Shown here: in pieces, positions 1 through 6,577 of the stretch | Layout of the letters: each line of letters begins with the position of its first letter | How positions within the stretch are numbered: the first letter of the stretch is position 1 | Virus record (IMG/VR): IMGVR_UViG_3300009159_000425 | Coordinates: 1-20,219 of that record | Origin: a virus | Reading direction: 5' to 3' (one strand) | DNA: 20,219 bases | Notes under the pieces: generated by a model | The model's input: only the letters and a program-made list of their open reading frames with translations | Told to the model about the DNA's origin: nothing | The model's database searches: none | Position numbers and translations under genes: made by a program

Positions 1-248
1 GTTTTCATTTGTGCGTATTCATTTGGTTTTCTTGATGCATCTAAAGCATCTAAACCTTTACCATATATCATATTAGATATACCTGTAATAATAGCACCAT
101 TTGTAGTTGAATATAAGAACCTATCAATTAAAAACTGAAAGTAGTTATTATCATCACCATATTCAATGTAACCTTGCTTTTTATTTTCTTGTATTTTAGG
201 ACTTGTGTAAGCACTTAAATTTACAATAGAAATATTTGAATTATTCAT
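1..248 (-). CDS. Phage portal protein, N-terminal part (cut by window edge)
   Basis: Reading the minus strand from the ATG at 248 gives 82 codons that stay open to the window edge. The product begins MNNSNISIVNLSAYTSPKI, followed by an acidic YGDDNNYFQFLIDRF segment and then TNGAIITGISNMIYGKGLDA. This order (short leader, SP motif, D/N-rich patch, then a helix with N-x-I-I-x-G-I-x-x-x-I-Y-G-x-G-L) is what I know from portal proteins of Bacteroidota phages. Portals form the dodecameric ring at the capsid vertex through which DNA is packaged. The start overlaps the end of the preceding gene by 8 bases. The rest of the protein lies outside the window, so the family call rests on the N terminus and on its place after the capsid gene. 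Confidence 0.75.
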   Translation of the reverse strand, partial: MNNSNISIVNLSAYTSPKIQENKKQGYIEYGDDNNYFQFLIDRFLYSTTNGAIITGISNMIYGKGLDALDASRKPNEYAQMK

Positions 249-570
249 AAACTATAAAATCATTAGTTGTTTGATTTGCTACGTATTCATCTTTGTTAAT
301 TGTATAATCAGCAATAACTTGATTTGTGCAAAATATTTTGTCTTTATAAACTACATCAGTATTATTTAAAATAGATAACGTATAAAAGTTTCCTTCTTTT
401 AAATCAAATGTAGTTGTTGTGTATAGATAATAACCATCTATATAAAAATCAGATGTTATAGTAGTACTTTCATTTGTCATTTCATTTATTAAAACTATTG
501 ATGTAGCACTATAGGTTCTTGGAATGAATTTCAAAGATTGTTCTTCTACTTGCTCTTTTAAAATTATCAT
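241..570 (-). CDS. Conserved hypothetical phage protein, 109 aa
   Basis: A 109-residue protein with no Cys, no signal peptide and no membrane segment. It looks mostly beta-stranded, with alternating hydrophobic and polar residues throughout and a central FDLKEGNFYTLSIL segment, followed by KIFCTNQ (one Cys near residue 81). It lies between the putative tail tube gene and the portal gene and overlaps the portal start by 8 bases, so it is probably co-translated with the portal. I recall similar small proteins beside the portal in Bacteroidota phages, but I cannot assign a function. A virion connector or minor structural role is inference from position only. A terminator separates it from the upstream gene, and its leader carries the A/T-rich block shared with other late genes. 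Confidence 0.7.
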   Translation of the reverse strand: MIILKEQVEEQSLKFIPRTYSATSIVLINEMTNESTTITSDFYIDGYYLYTTTTFDLKEGNFYTLSILNNTDVVYKDKIFCTNQVIADYTINKDEYVANQTTNDFIVYE

Positions 571-614
571 TATCTTTTTATTTAAAAATAAAAGTATATT
601 AAAATTGTTTTAAA

Positions 615-643
615 ATAAAAAAGGGACACTTAAAGTATCCCTT
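615..643 (-). terminator. Rho-independent terminator after the putative tail tube gene
   Basis: On the minus strand, AAGGGATAC and GTGTCCCTT form a 9-bp stem (one G-U pair) around a TTTAA loop, followed by a T-rich tract. The hairpin lies about 25 bases beyond the stop codon of the gene at 668-1198. Confidence 0.85.
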
Positions 644-667
644 AATTAAAAAACAAAAAAACAATTA

Positions 668-1198
668 TTAATCTGTATAAATAACATTAAAATCATTTAA
701 ACCATTCAACAAGAAGTTTGCTGGTACTGGTTCCATTCCTGTAAGTGTTAATGTATAACCACTTAAATCACCCATAGCTGCACCAGTTACAATAGTTCCA
801 CCTGTTACATCCATTCCGTGTTCTAATCCACAAAAGAAGAAATTACCATTGTTATCTTCAACAACTACTTGTGGTCTACCATAAGCCAAAAGTTTAATTT
901 GTTTATTATCTACAATAGATAATTTTTTCAAAGTCAATGCCAATTCTTGTTGAAAGAATGTAGTTCCATTTTCTCTTGAAGATGTAATTGTTTGAGTAAA
1001 AGATGATGTACCTTTTAATTCATATCTGTAAGTGTTTGGATTTCCAGTTATTTCATCAATAGCATCTGTTTGGTCTCCACTACCATAAACAATAGTGTTA
1101 TAACCTATATCACCCCAATTTACAAAGTAAACTGCTTTTAATCCACCATTGCTGTCCTTGCAAGGTTCTAATCTGCCTAAACTAATATCACAAGCCAT
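668..1198 (-). CDS. Putative major tail tube protein, 176 aa
   Basis: A 176-residue protein starting MACDISLGRLEPCKDSNGG, then LKAVYFVNWG. The middle has a strand-rich SSFTQTITSSRENGTTFFQQ segment, a Lys/Leu stretch and GRPQVVVEDNNGNFFFCGLEHGMDVTGG in two adjoining motifs. It ends with GAAMGDLSGYTLTLTGMEPV. Size, beta content and the closing GDLSGYTLTLTGxE motif fit tail tube subunits, which polymerise into the hollow tube, and similar proteins are known to me from Bacteroidota phages. It lies right after the capsid gene, far from the tape measure. Terminators on both sides (1218-1246 and 615-643) suggest a discrete, abundant transcript. The alternative is another capsid-associated protein. 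The tube call is inference without structure comparison. Confidence 0.6.
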   Translation of the reverse strand: MACDISLGRLEPCKDSNGGLKAVYFVNWGDIGYNTIVYGSGDQTDAIDEITGNPNTYRYELKGTSSFTQTITSSRENGTTFFQQELALTLKKLSIVDNKQIKLLAYGRPQVVVEDNNGNFFFCGLEHGMDVTGGTIVTGAAMGDLSGYTLTLTGMEPVPANFLLNGLNDFNVIYTD

Positions 1199-1217
1199 AT
1201 TTATATATATTTAAAGT

Positions 1218-1246
1218 TAAAAAAAAGGTGGTGTTTTTGCACCACC
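1218..1246 (-). terminator. Strong rho-independent terminator after the major capsid gene
   Basis: On the minus strand, GGTGGTG pairs with CACCACC (7 bp, G+C-rich in an A+T-rich genome) across a short loop and is followed by eight T. It starts about 25 bases past the capsid gene stop codon. Confidence 0.93.
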
Positions 1247-1270
1247 CTTAATTTGATTAATAATTAATTA

Positions 1271-2233
1271 TTAGTTAGCAGCGTTAGTAATTCCGTATGT
1301 AGTAATATCTTCTACAATTCCGTATTGTACACCAGCCGTAAATCTCATTACAACTCTAACATTTTGTGAACCATCAATGTCAGACATATCAATTAATTTC
1401 ACTTCTTGGTTATCAGCTAATAAACCAGTACCAAAATACAAGTTAGATTTTTGAGCAGCAATAGCAACTGTTGGAGCTAAACCATTTGCAACAAATATTT
1501 TAATTCCATCAAAAGAAAGTGAACCATTATTCCACCATTGTGTTCCCATTGCATTAGTACCATTAGCACCTAAACCTGATGCACCAAAACCACCCAAAGC
1601 CCTTACGTATGCACGTGCTGTGGCTTGACTAACGTATAAATACAGGTCTTCTTTTCCATAAAGTGTTGCTGGGATAGCATCAACTAATTTCCCTAATTCA
1701 GCAATAACTGTTGCAGAAGCAGTAATGTTAGTTGAAGTAGCAGCAACTTCTTGAGCAGCTGGTAATCCAGCATCTAAAGTTAACAATCTTGTAAATCCGT
1801 TAAATTCTCCAGCGTTAGCAGTAACACCAGCCCAAATATTTTTTTCTGTTTTATCAGCAACTTTAGCAGCTACGTGAGCTAATAAGAAATCAGCAAATGA
1901 AGGTGGTAAGCTATCAAAAGCTGAATATCCCATTTGAACTGCTTCCCAATCGCTGTGAAAATCTTTCTTGCATAATTGCAAATTTACTTGGAATTCTTCA
2001 GGTTGTAAAATTTTCTCTGTAAGTGTTACAGTTGAAGTTGCATCGAAGTCACAAGTTGCATCTTTTACGATTGCATCAGTAGAAATTTTCTTGATTACTT
2101 CTTTGTATTTTACATTTGGTTTTACTTCAATACCACCATTTTCGATAGTTGAAGCAGAAAGTAAAGCTGCTGAAATATATTTTCCTGCAAACTCACCAGC
2201 ATAGGTTGTTGTAATACTTGTTGTTGTAGCCAT
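1271..2233 (-). CDS. Major capsid protein, 320 aa
   Basis: A 320-residue protein that forms the icosahedral head shell. It has the usual length of small HK97-fold capsid proteins without a fused scaffold. It begins with a Thr/Ser-rich N terminus (MATTTSITTTYAGEFAGKY), has VCDFDATST-like central strands around residues 60-75, a helical domain at about 85-140 (HSDWEAVQMG, LAHVAAKVADKTEKNIWAG), a Gly-rich turn region at about 215-235 (GGFGASGLGANG), and a closing strand-rich stretch with VRVVMRFTAGVQYGI. It is preceded by a scaffold-like gene and protease, as in most head modules, and followed by a strong terminator. The A-rich leader directly before ATG lacks a Shine-Dalgarno sequence. The assignment rests on size, composition and context rather than one diagnostic motif. 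Confidence 0.85.
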   Translation of the reverse strand: MATTTSITTTYAGEFAGKYISAALLSASTIENGGIEVKPNVKYKEVIKKISTDAIVKDATCDFDATSTVTLTEKILQPEEFQVNLQLCKKDFHSDWEAVQMGYSAFDSLPPSFADFLLAHVAAKVADKTEKNIWAGVTANAGEFNGFTRLLTLDAGLPAAQEVAATSTNITASATVIAELGKLVDAIPATLYGKEDLYLYVSQATARAYVRALGGFGASGLGANGTNAMGTQWWNNGSLSFDGIKIFVANGLAPTVAIAAQKSNLYFGTGLLADNQEVKLIDMSDIDGSQNVRVVMRFTAGVQYGIVEDITTYGITNAAN

Positions 2234-2256
2234 TTTTTATTTAATTTTTATTTTTA

Positions 2257-2829
2257 TTATTTGTTTAATTTACTCAATACTACATCAAATGTTGTAGCTT
2301 GTCTTTTTTTAGAATATAAATTCATTTTAACTTCAGTTTTTGCATCTGGATTGTGTGATAAAACTTCAATGTTATCATTTGACAATTCAACCGCTTCTAC
2401 TACTTCAGTTTTTGATAATTTTAATTCAGCAATTTCTGCTCTTAATTTTTCAATTTCTGAAAAGAACATTTCTTTAGTTACACTTTCAACAACTCTTTTT
2501 GGCGTTGCTACCTCAGCAGTCATTTCCATTTCAGCTGGACTTGGTGTTGTTTCTTCATTAACTGGCATTTCTTCTGCTGGAGTTTCAATAGCAGCAATAA
2601 TACCTTCAACATCTACTTTTAACACATTACCATCTTCAAGAATATACTCTCCAACTGGCACCGGTACTTTTTCCTCACCATTTAAAATAAATACAGAAGG
2701 TTTAGTTTCTGTATAATCTCCAACTTCGAATGTGTCTGCTTCAATAACAGTAACACCATCTTGTAATTTCATTTGAGCAAGTTTAACTTCCATACCCAAA
2801 AGTTCTTTAATTTGATTTACTACGTTCAT
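2257..2829 (-). CDS. Scaffold-like capsid assembly protein, 190 aa
   Basis: A 190-residue acidic protein just upstream of the capsid gene. The N-terminal 85 residues look beta-rich and contain a VPVPVGEYILEDGNVLKVD motif, which I recall from proteins at this position in Bacteroidota phages. Residues about 85-110 form a Glu/Pro/Thr-rich linker (AEEMPVNEETTPSPAEMEM). Residues about 117-145 form a charged helix suited to a coiled coil (EIEKLRAEIAELKLSKTE). The C terminus is basic and Leu-rich (VVLSKLNK), as is common in scaffolds whose end helix binds the capsid subunit. Function as an internal scaffold, or a decoration protein carrying the N-terminal beta domain, is inferred from position and layout. 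Confidence 0.6.
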   Translation of the reverse strand: MNVVNQIKELLGMEVKLAQMKLQDGVTVIEADTFEVGDYTETKPSVFILNGEEKVPVPVGEYILEDGNVLKVDVEGIIAAIETPAEEMPVNEETTPSPAEMEMTAEVATPKRVVESVTKEMFFSEIEKLRAEIAELKLSKTEVVEAVELSNDNIEVLSHNPDAKTEVKMNLYSKKRQATTFDVVLSKLNK

Positions 2830-2846
2830 ATTTACTTTTTTATTTA

Positions 2847-3227
2847 TTATCCGTTTCTTAAAGCTATTTTATTACCTTTTAATTTAGTAACATAATAATC
2901 TATATCTTTAGCATAAAGTTTTAATGCTTCACCTTGATTTTTAATTTGTGCAGGTAATTCAATTCCTAAATCTTTTGCTGATTTTAATACATCTTCAAAT
3001 CTTTTATTTGCACTTAATAAAATCTGACCTACTGAATTAAAATCACTTGAAATTTTATTTGCTAATTCATTATAATCAACTACATTTGTTTCTGCTTTAA
3101 AAAAAACATCATTAAGTTTTTGATAATCTTTATTAAAATCATCAACTAAAGCTAATTCAATTCTTTCAGATGCCAATTCTACTTTTTCAAATAACTTATT
3201 ACCAATCTTTGTTACTTCTGGGTTCAT
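2847..3227 (-). CDS. Helical head-module protein of unknown function, 126 aa
   Basis: A 126-residue, Lys- and Glu-rich protein that appears almost wholly alpha-helical, with heptad-like spacing of Leu, Val and Ile through residues 10-110 and a basic C terminus (KLKGNKIALRNG). It has no Cys or Trp and no membrane segment. It lies between the Cys-rich protein and the scaffold-like gene, inside the protease-to-capsid interval. That place would suit a minor scaffold or an internal head protein, but I do not recognise the family. Its leader has the same TTTTTAAATAAAAA-type block as other late genes. Confidence 0.7.
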   Translation of the reverse strand: MNPEVTKIGNKLFEKVELASERIELALVDDFNKDYQKLNDVFFKAETNVVDYNELANKISSDFNSVGQILLSANKRFEDVLKSAKDLGIELPAQIKNQGEALKLYAKDIDYYVTKLKGNKIALRNG

Positions 3228-3275
3228 CTATTTTTTATTTAAAAATTAATACTATTTATATTTGTTATAAATTTG

Positions 3276-3464
3276 CTATCCGTTTGTTCTAACTATTGTT
3301 TTAACTCCATCTACAACTGTTACAGTTGAAGTGCCTTGTGCAACTGTTGAACCAATACCTTGATTTATTAATTCACCTTTGCAACATTCATTTGAATATG
3401 TGCTATCATCACATAAACAACCTCTTTTTCCATCTTTTGGACTTGTGTACTTGTTTTTTCCCAT
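3276..3464 (-). CDS. Small Cys-rich head-module protein, 62 aa
   Basis: A 62-residue protein starting MGKNKYTSPKDGKRGCLCDD. It has four Cys in a compact CLC-x9-CC arrangement, then a Gly/Ser/Thr/Val-rich tail. I recall proteins beginning with this YTSPKDGxRGCLC signature in capsid regions of Bacteroidota phages. The closely paired Cys could bind a metal or form disulfides, which is inference. An in-frame ATG nine codons earlier (3491) would overlap the preceding gene by 23 bases. I chose the ATG at 3464 because the family signature begins there and it sits 4 bases after the preceding stop. Function is unknown; a minor virion protein is the best guess from context. Confidence 0.65.
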   Translation of the reverse strand: MGKNKYTSPKDGKRGCLCDDSTYSNECCKGELINQGIGSTVAQGTSTVTVVDGVKTIVRTNG

Positions 3465-3468
3465 TATT

Positions 3469-3762
3469 TTAGTTATTAAATATTTTACCAATTTTTCCTA
3501 ATTGTTTAATTACATTTTCATTATTATCATAATGCTGTTCAATTTTTAAACTTTTAATCTTGTATATTTTATTTATATTACTTCCTGTTGCATAAACTCT
3601 ACTTACTGGAATACCTAATGCATTTGCTTTGTTAATCATTCCTTGCTTTAAATGCCTTGCTGATATTATATAAACATCATTTCCTTCAGCTAAAAATTTA
3701 GTTGCCATTTCAGTACCTTTTGCAGTACTTAATGTGCCATCATAATCAAAACTAATTTTCAT
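3469..3762 (-). CDS. Small HAD-like phosphatase, 97 aa
   Basis: A 97-residue protein with the HAD-superfamily signature FDYDGTLS at residues 5-12, where the first Asp would be the nucleophile and the second the acid/base. A motif-II-like IISAR lies at about residues 33-37. Lys-containing and Asp-containing stretches near residues 68-80 (KSLKIEQHYDNNENV) could supply motifs III and IV. It lacks room for a cap domain, so it resembles minimal phage HAD proteins. Substrate is unknown. It overlaps the end of the protease gene by 11 bases and precedes the Cys-rich gene, so it is translated with the head-assembly genes. A phosphatase here is not a standard morphogenesis part; a role in end processing during packaging is only a speculation. 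Confidence 0.75.
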   Translation of the reverse strand: MKISFDYDGTLSTAKGTEMATKFLAEGNDVYIISARHLKQGMINKANALGIPVSRVYATGSNINKIYKIKSLKIEQHYDNNENVIKQLGKIGKIFNN

Positions 3763-4345
3763 TTTTAAGAATGATTTGTTTTATCTTTTCAATCAATTCT
3801 TGTTCTGCATCTTGTTGTAGATTTAATTCTGCTTTCTCAGAAAAATATCCTTCAATAGAATAACCTTGATATTTACCTTCTTTAACATCATTCCAAACTT
3901 CATCATTGTCTATTCTTTGAACTACAACCCAAGCACCTTCAACAGCATTTAAATTGTAAATAGCTGATTTATCTTTTTTAACATCTTCAACTATCCAACT
4001 TTCTATTGTATAAACACCTTCTGTTTTCTTGTCGTGTTCTAATGTTGAATTATGTATTTTAAGTTTCTTTAAATATAGTTCTGATGCTTTTCTAACTGTT
4101 TCTTTTGAAAAACGAATGTTATATTCATAATCACCATTTCTTCTATAAATATCTTTTTCAGGTATTAAAGCTAAACCTATAACTATTCTTTTATCTTCAT
4201 CAATAGTTTTAAGTTCAACTTTGTGTTCATTTAGTGCAACCCAATTTTCTTCTATGGCTGGAAATTTAACTAAACTAATGGCATCAATTCCATCTTGAAT
4301 ATTTTCTTCGTCAATATCTAAATAAATAGTTTCTAACTTCTTCAT
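3752..4345 (-). CDS. Prohead protease, XkdF-like, 197 aa
   Basis: A 197-residue protein that matches the layout of XkdF-like phage serine proteases, which trim scaffold and capsid proteins during head maturation. Residues 53-65 form a core strand (RIVIGLALIPEKD). KIHNSTLEHD at 96-105 holds the candidate catalytic His residues (98 and 104), VYTIESWIVED follows at 111-121, then GAWVVVQRID at 137-146. YQGYSIEGYF at 159-168 carries the candidate nucleophile Ser163. The C-terminal 25 residues are a charged helix. It is the first gene of the head module, upstream of scaffold and capsid as usual. The precise catalytic residue assignment is by pattern, not alignment. Confidence 0.8.
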   Translation of the reverse strand: MKKLETIYLDIDEENIQDGIDAISLVKFPAIEENWVALNEHKVELKTIDEDKRIVIGLALIPEKDIYRRNGDYEYNIRFSKETVRKASELYLKKLKIHNSTLEHDKKTEGVYTIESWIVEDVKKDKSAIYNLNAVEGAWVVVQRIDNDEVWNDVKEGKYQGYSIEGYFSEKAELNLQQDAEQELIEKIKQIILKNEN

Positions 4346-4393
4346 TGTACTTTTTTTTAAAAATTAAATTATTTACATTTTGTTTTAAATAAC

Positions 4394-4426
4394 TAACATT
4401 AAATATCTTTTTAATACTTAATGTTA
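4394..4426 (-). promoter_or_regulatory. Long A+T-rich hairpin between tail and head modules
   Basis: A 13-bp inverted repeat (minus-strand arms TAACATTAAGTAT and ATATTTAATGTTA, one G-U pair) with a 7-base loop lies 7 bases after the tape-measure stop. It lacks an immediate U tract, so it is not a standard terminator. It could be a weak or leaky terminator, an RNA-processing site or a 3'-end stabiliser. I see no clear -7 box between it and the protease gene. Confidence 0.5.
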
Positions 4427-4433
4427 CTTATAA

Positions 4434-6446
4434 CTATCCTAAACTTGCGTTACTAACAATGTTTCTATTTAATGATTGTGCTGATGTTACATTTTGTGCA
4501 ACTACATAAGCTTGTATTGGCGATTGATTTTTATTGTTAATACTTTCTGCTATTTGATTAGCACCACCTTGACCAACTACATTGAAACTTGGAGCAGCAG
4601 CACCACCACCAGAAGGTACGCCAGCACTACCACCACTACCACCAGGCACTTTTACTGACATAATTTTTTGTACATTGGCAATTCCTTGAGCAGCAACAAT
4701 AGCAGTAGATGCAATTTTAACAGCCATATCTACAACAGGGTTGCCCATAGATTTAGCAGCCCAAACTTCAGAAATACCTTTATAAGTATTAATAGTTGCA
4801 GCAGCAATCGCTAATGCTTTTCCAGCAGCAGTTTTTTCTCCAGCTATTTTAGATAATCCTTCTAATGCATTAGACACTGCTCCCATTTGAGCCATTTGTG
4901 CTGACTTTTCTGCTTCACTTATTTTAATTCTTGCTTCAGCATTTTCTTTTAGTAATTTTGTACGTTCTTCTTCTGATATATTAGTAGCTTCAGTAATTAA
5001 TCTTTCTTGTTCTGTTATTGCTTCTAATTTTGCTTCAAAAGCTAAAGCATCATTTTCAATTATTAATTGTTGTTTTTCTAATTTTTTATCAAATCTATAA
5101 GTATCTATTTCATCTTGTGCAGTTGTAATTTGATTTTCTATTTCTTGCTTTTTAGCAGCATATTCATTTTCAGCATCTATTCTTGCTTGTGTTCCAGCTT
5201 TAGTTGTTTCAATTACATTTTGTAATCTTTCTAATTCTTGTGTTTTAGCAAATTCTAATGCTGATTTTTTAGCCAATAAAATAGCTTCTTCATCTTTTAA
5301 TCTTTCAGCATCAAATTGCTTTTGGTCTATTGCTAATTGTGTTTCAGCTTCTTGTTTAGTTTTTGTTAAATCTAATAGTTCTTTATTGAGTGCTAAATCA
5401 TTTGCTTTTTGTTCTGACCTTAAACCCTCAATTTGTGCTAATACACCTTCTCTATTTGCTAAAGCATTTGTTACAGCAACTTGGTTTTCTATACTTTTAT
5501 TTTGTTGTAATGTAGCATTGGCAGCAGCTATTTGAGCATCAGCAGCTCCAAGCATAGCTTTTTCTTGATTGTTTAAAACATTTTTTAAATCATCATTTGC
5601 TTTTATTCTATCAGTAACACTATTTCTTTCTTCATCTCTAACCTGTCTTAATTTTTCTGCTTGTCTATCATATTGTTCAACTAACCTTGCTTGATTTGCT
5701 TCTGCTAATTTTGCATTATTTTGTAATTGTGTATTTGCTTTAGCTTGTTCATAAGCACCTTTAATTGATATTTTACTAACACCATCTATTGTTCCTTCAA
5801 CAACTGCTCCTACTTCACTTATAGCTGAACCAATATTATTTGCAACTTTTTTACCAGCTTCTAATGCATCTTTACCAACCTCAACAATATTATCTTTTGT
5901 AGTTGAAATTCTTTTATTTAATTTTTCTATTGTTTTTTCATCACCATCACCAAAGAAACTTTCTTCCCAAGCAAGTTTTGCTTCATCAATAGCTAAAGAT
6001 ATTGCATAGAAACTTAATTTTAAAGGTGCTAAACTTATTGTAATTAAACCACTTATAGTATTTGTTAATCCTTTAAACCCATTACTTGATTGATTTACTT
6101 TTTCAACAACAGAAACAACTACATCAACAACTTTAGTAAATACATTTGTTACAGTTCCCATAGCAGTAGCCATAGTATCAGCAACTTTTTGATTGCTCAT
6201 AAATATTTCTTTTAAAGTACCAAGAGCACTAATCACAAGACCAATACCCATAGCTTTAATAGCTAAACCAGCACCTTTAAAACCTTCGGCTAAAGTCTTT
6301 GTATTTTTCTCAACTTCTTTTGTACTTTTACCAACATCCTGTACTACATCAGTTGTTTTTTCTAAATTTTTATTTAAAGATTTAATTTCTTTAGTTACAT
6401 TATCAATGTTACTATTTACCTTTAAATTTATTTCCTTGTTTTCCAT
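4434..6446 (-). CDS. Tail tape measure protein, 670 aa
   Basis: A 670-residue protein that sets tail length and fills the tube before DNA ejection. Residues 1-55 are polar and helical, 57-80 are hydrophobic (FKGAGLAIKAMGIGLVISAL), and about 230-510 form long Lys/Glu/Ala/Gln-rich coiled-coil helices. A second hydrophobic Ala-rich stretch follows at about 535-590 (GKALAIAAATINTYKGI, STAIVAAQGIANVQ). The Gly/Ser/Ala-rich tail ends in an Asn/Gln-rich segment. This mix of coiled coil plus two membrane-like stretches is typical. The final segment (AYVVAQNVTSAQSLNR) resembles the C-terminal ends of tape measures in Bacteroidota phages. The gene is the longest helical one in the window and overlaps the end of the 49-aa gene by 19 bases. 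Its length implies a tail of roughly 100 nm by the usual 1.5 angstrom per residue rule. Confidence 0.88.
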   Translation of the reverse strand: MENKEINLKVNSNIDNVTKEIKSLNKNLEKTTDVVQDVGKSTKEVEKNTKTLAEGFKGAGLAIKAMGIGLVISALGTLKEIFMSNQKVADTMATAMGTVTNVFTKVVDVVVSVVEKVNQSSNGFKGLTNTISGLITISLAPLKLSFYAISLAIDEAKLAWEESFFGDGDEKTIEKLNKRISTTKDNIVEVGKDALEAGKKVANNIGSAISEVGAVVEGTIDGVSKISIKGAYEQAKANTQLQNNAKLAEANQARLVEQYDRQAEKLRQVRDEERNSVTDRIKANDDLKNVLNNQEKAMLGAADAQIAAANATLQQNKSIENQVAVTNALANREGVLAQIEGLRSEQKANDLALNKELLDLTKTKQEAETQLAIDQKQFDAERLKDEEAILLAKKSALEFAKTQELERLQNVIETTKAGTQARIDAENEYAAKKQEIENQITTAQDEIDTYRFDKKLEKQQLIIENDALAFEAKLEAITEQERLITEATNISEEERTKLLKENAEARIKISEAEKSAQMAQMGAVSNALEGLSKIAGEKTAAGKALAIAAATINTYKGISEVWAAKSMGNPVVDMAVKIASTAIVAAQGIANVQKIMSVKVPGGSGGSAGVPSGGGAAAPSFNVVGQGGANQIAESINNKNQSPIQAYVVAQNVTSAQSLNRNIVSNASLG

Positions 6447-6577
6447 TCTCTTTTTATTTGTTTAAATGTTCTTGACCAAGTTGTTGGTAATTCATATTTA
6501 CCTTTTGCTATTTCTATTGTTTCTGATTGTCCGTAATGCTCATCTAATTGTAGCATTTCTAATATTAACTTTATCAT
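6428..6577 (-). CDS. Small tail-module protein, 49 aa
   Basis: A 49-residue ORF fills the gap between the 843-aa tail protein and the tape measure. Its ATG overlaps the upstream stop as TAATG at 6577, and its own stop lies 19 bases inside the tape-measure gene, so it is bracketed by coupling signals on both sides. The product starts MIKLILEMLQLDEHYGQSE and ends in a basic stretch (SRTFKQIKREWKTRK). No family recognised. TAATG joins at 9108, 11224, 12731 and 16020 show that this phage uses such overlaps for real genes, which supports translation. It may be a small tail assembly factor; that is inference. Confidence 0.65.
   Translation of the reverse strand: MIKLILEMLQLDEHYGQSETIEIAKGKYELPTTWSRTFKQIKREWKTRK

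Noticed and set aside
2261-2716. 151-codon open frame on the plus strand opposite the scaffold-like gene
   Set aside because: Low-complexity Ser/Thr/Phe-rich product, antisense to a well-supported gene, no promoter or leader; a shadow frame.
3257-3264. TATATTTG box on the plus strand
   Set aside because: Matches the -7 consensus but faces away from all genes; no plus-strand coding region follows, so chance in A/T-rich DNA.
3276-3491. 71-aa start for the Cys-rich protein
   Set aside because: Adds nine residues not seen in the family start and overlaps the HAD gene by 23 bases; MGKNKYTSPK at 3464 is the better start.
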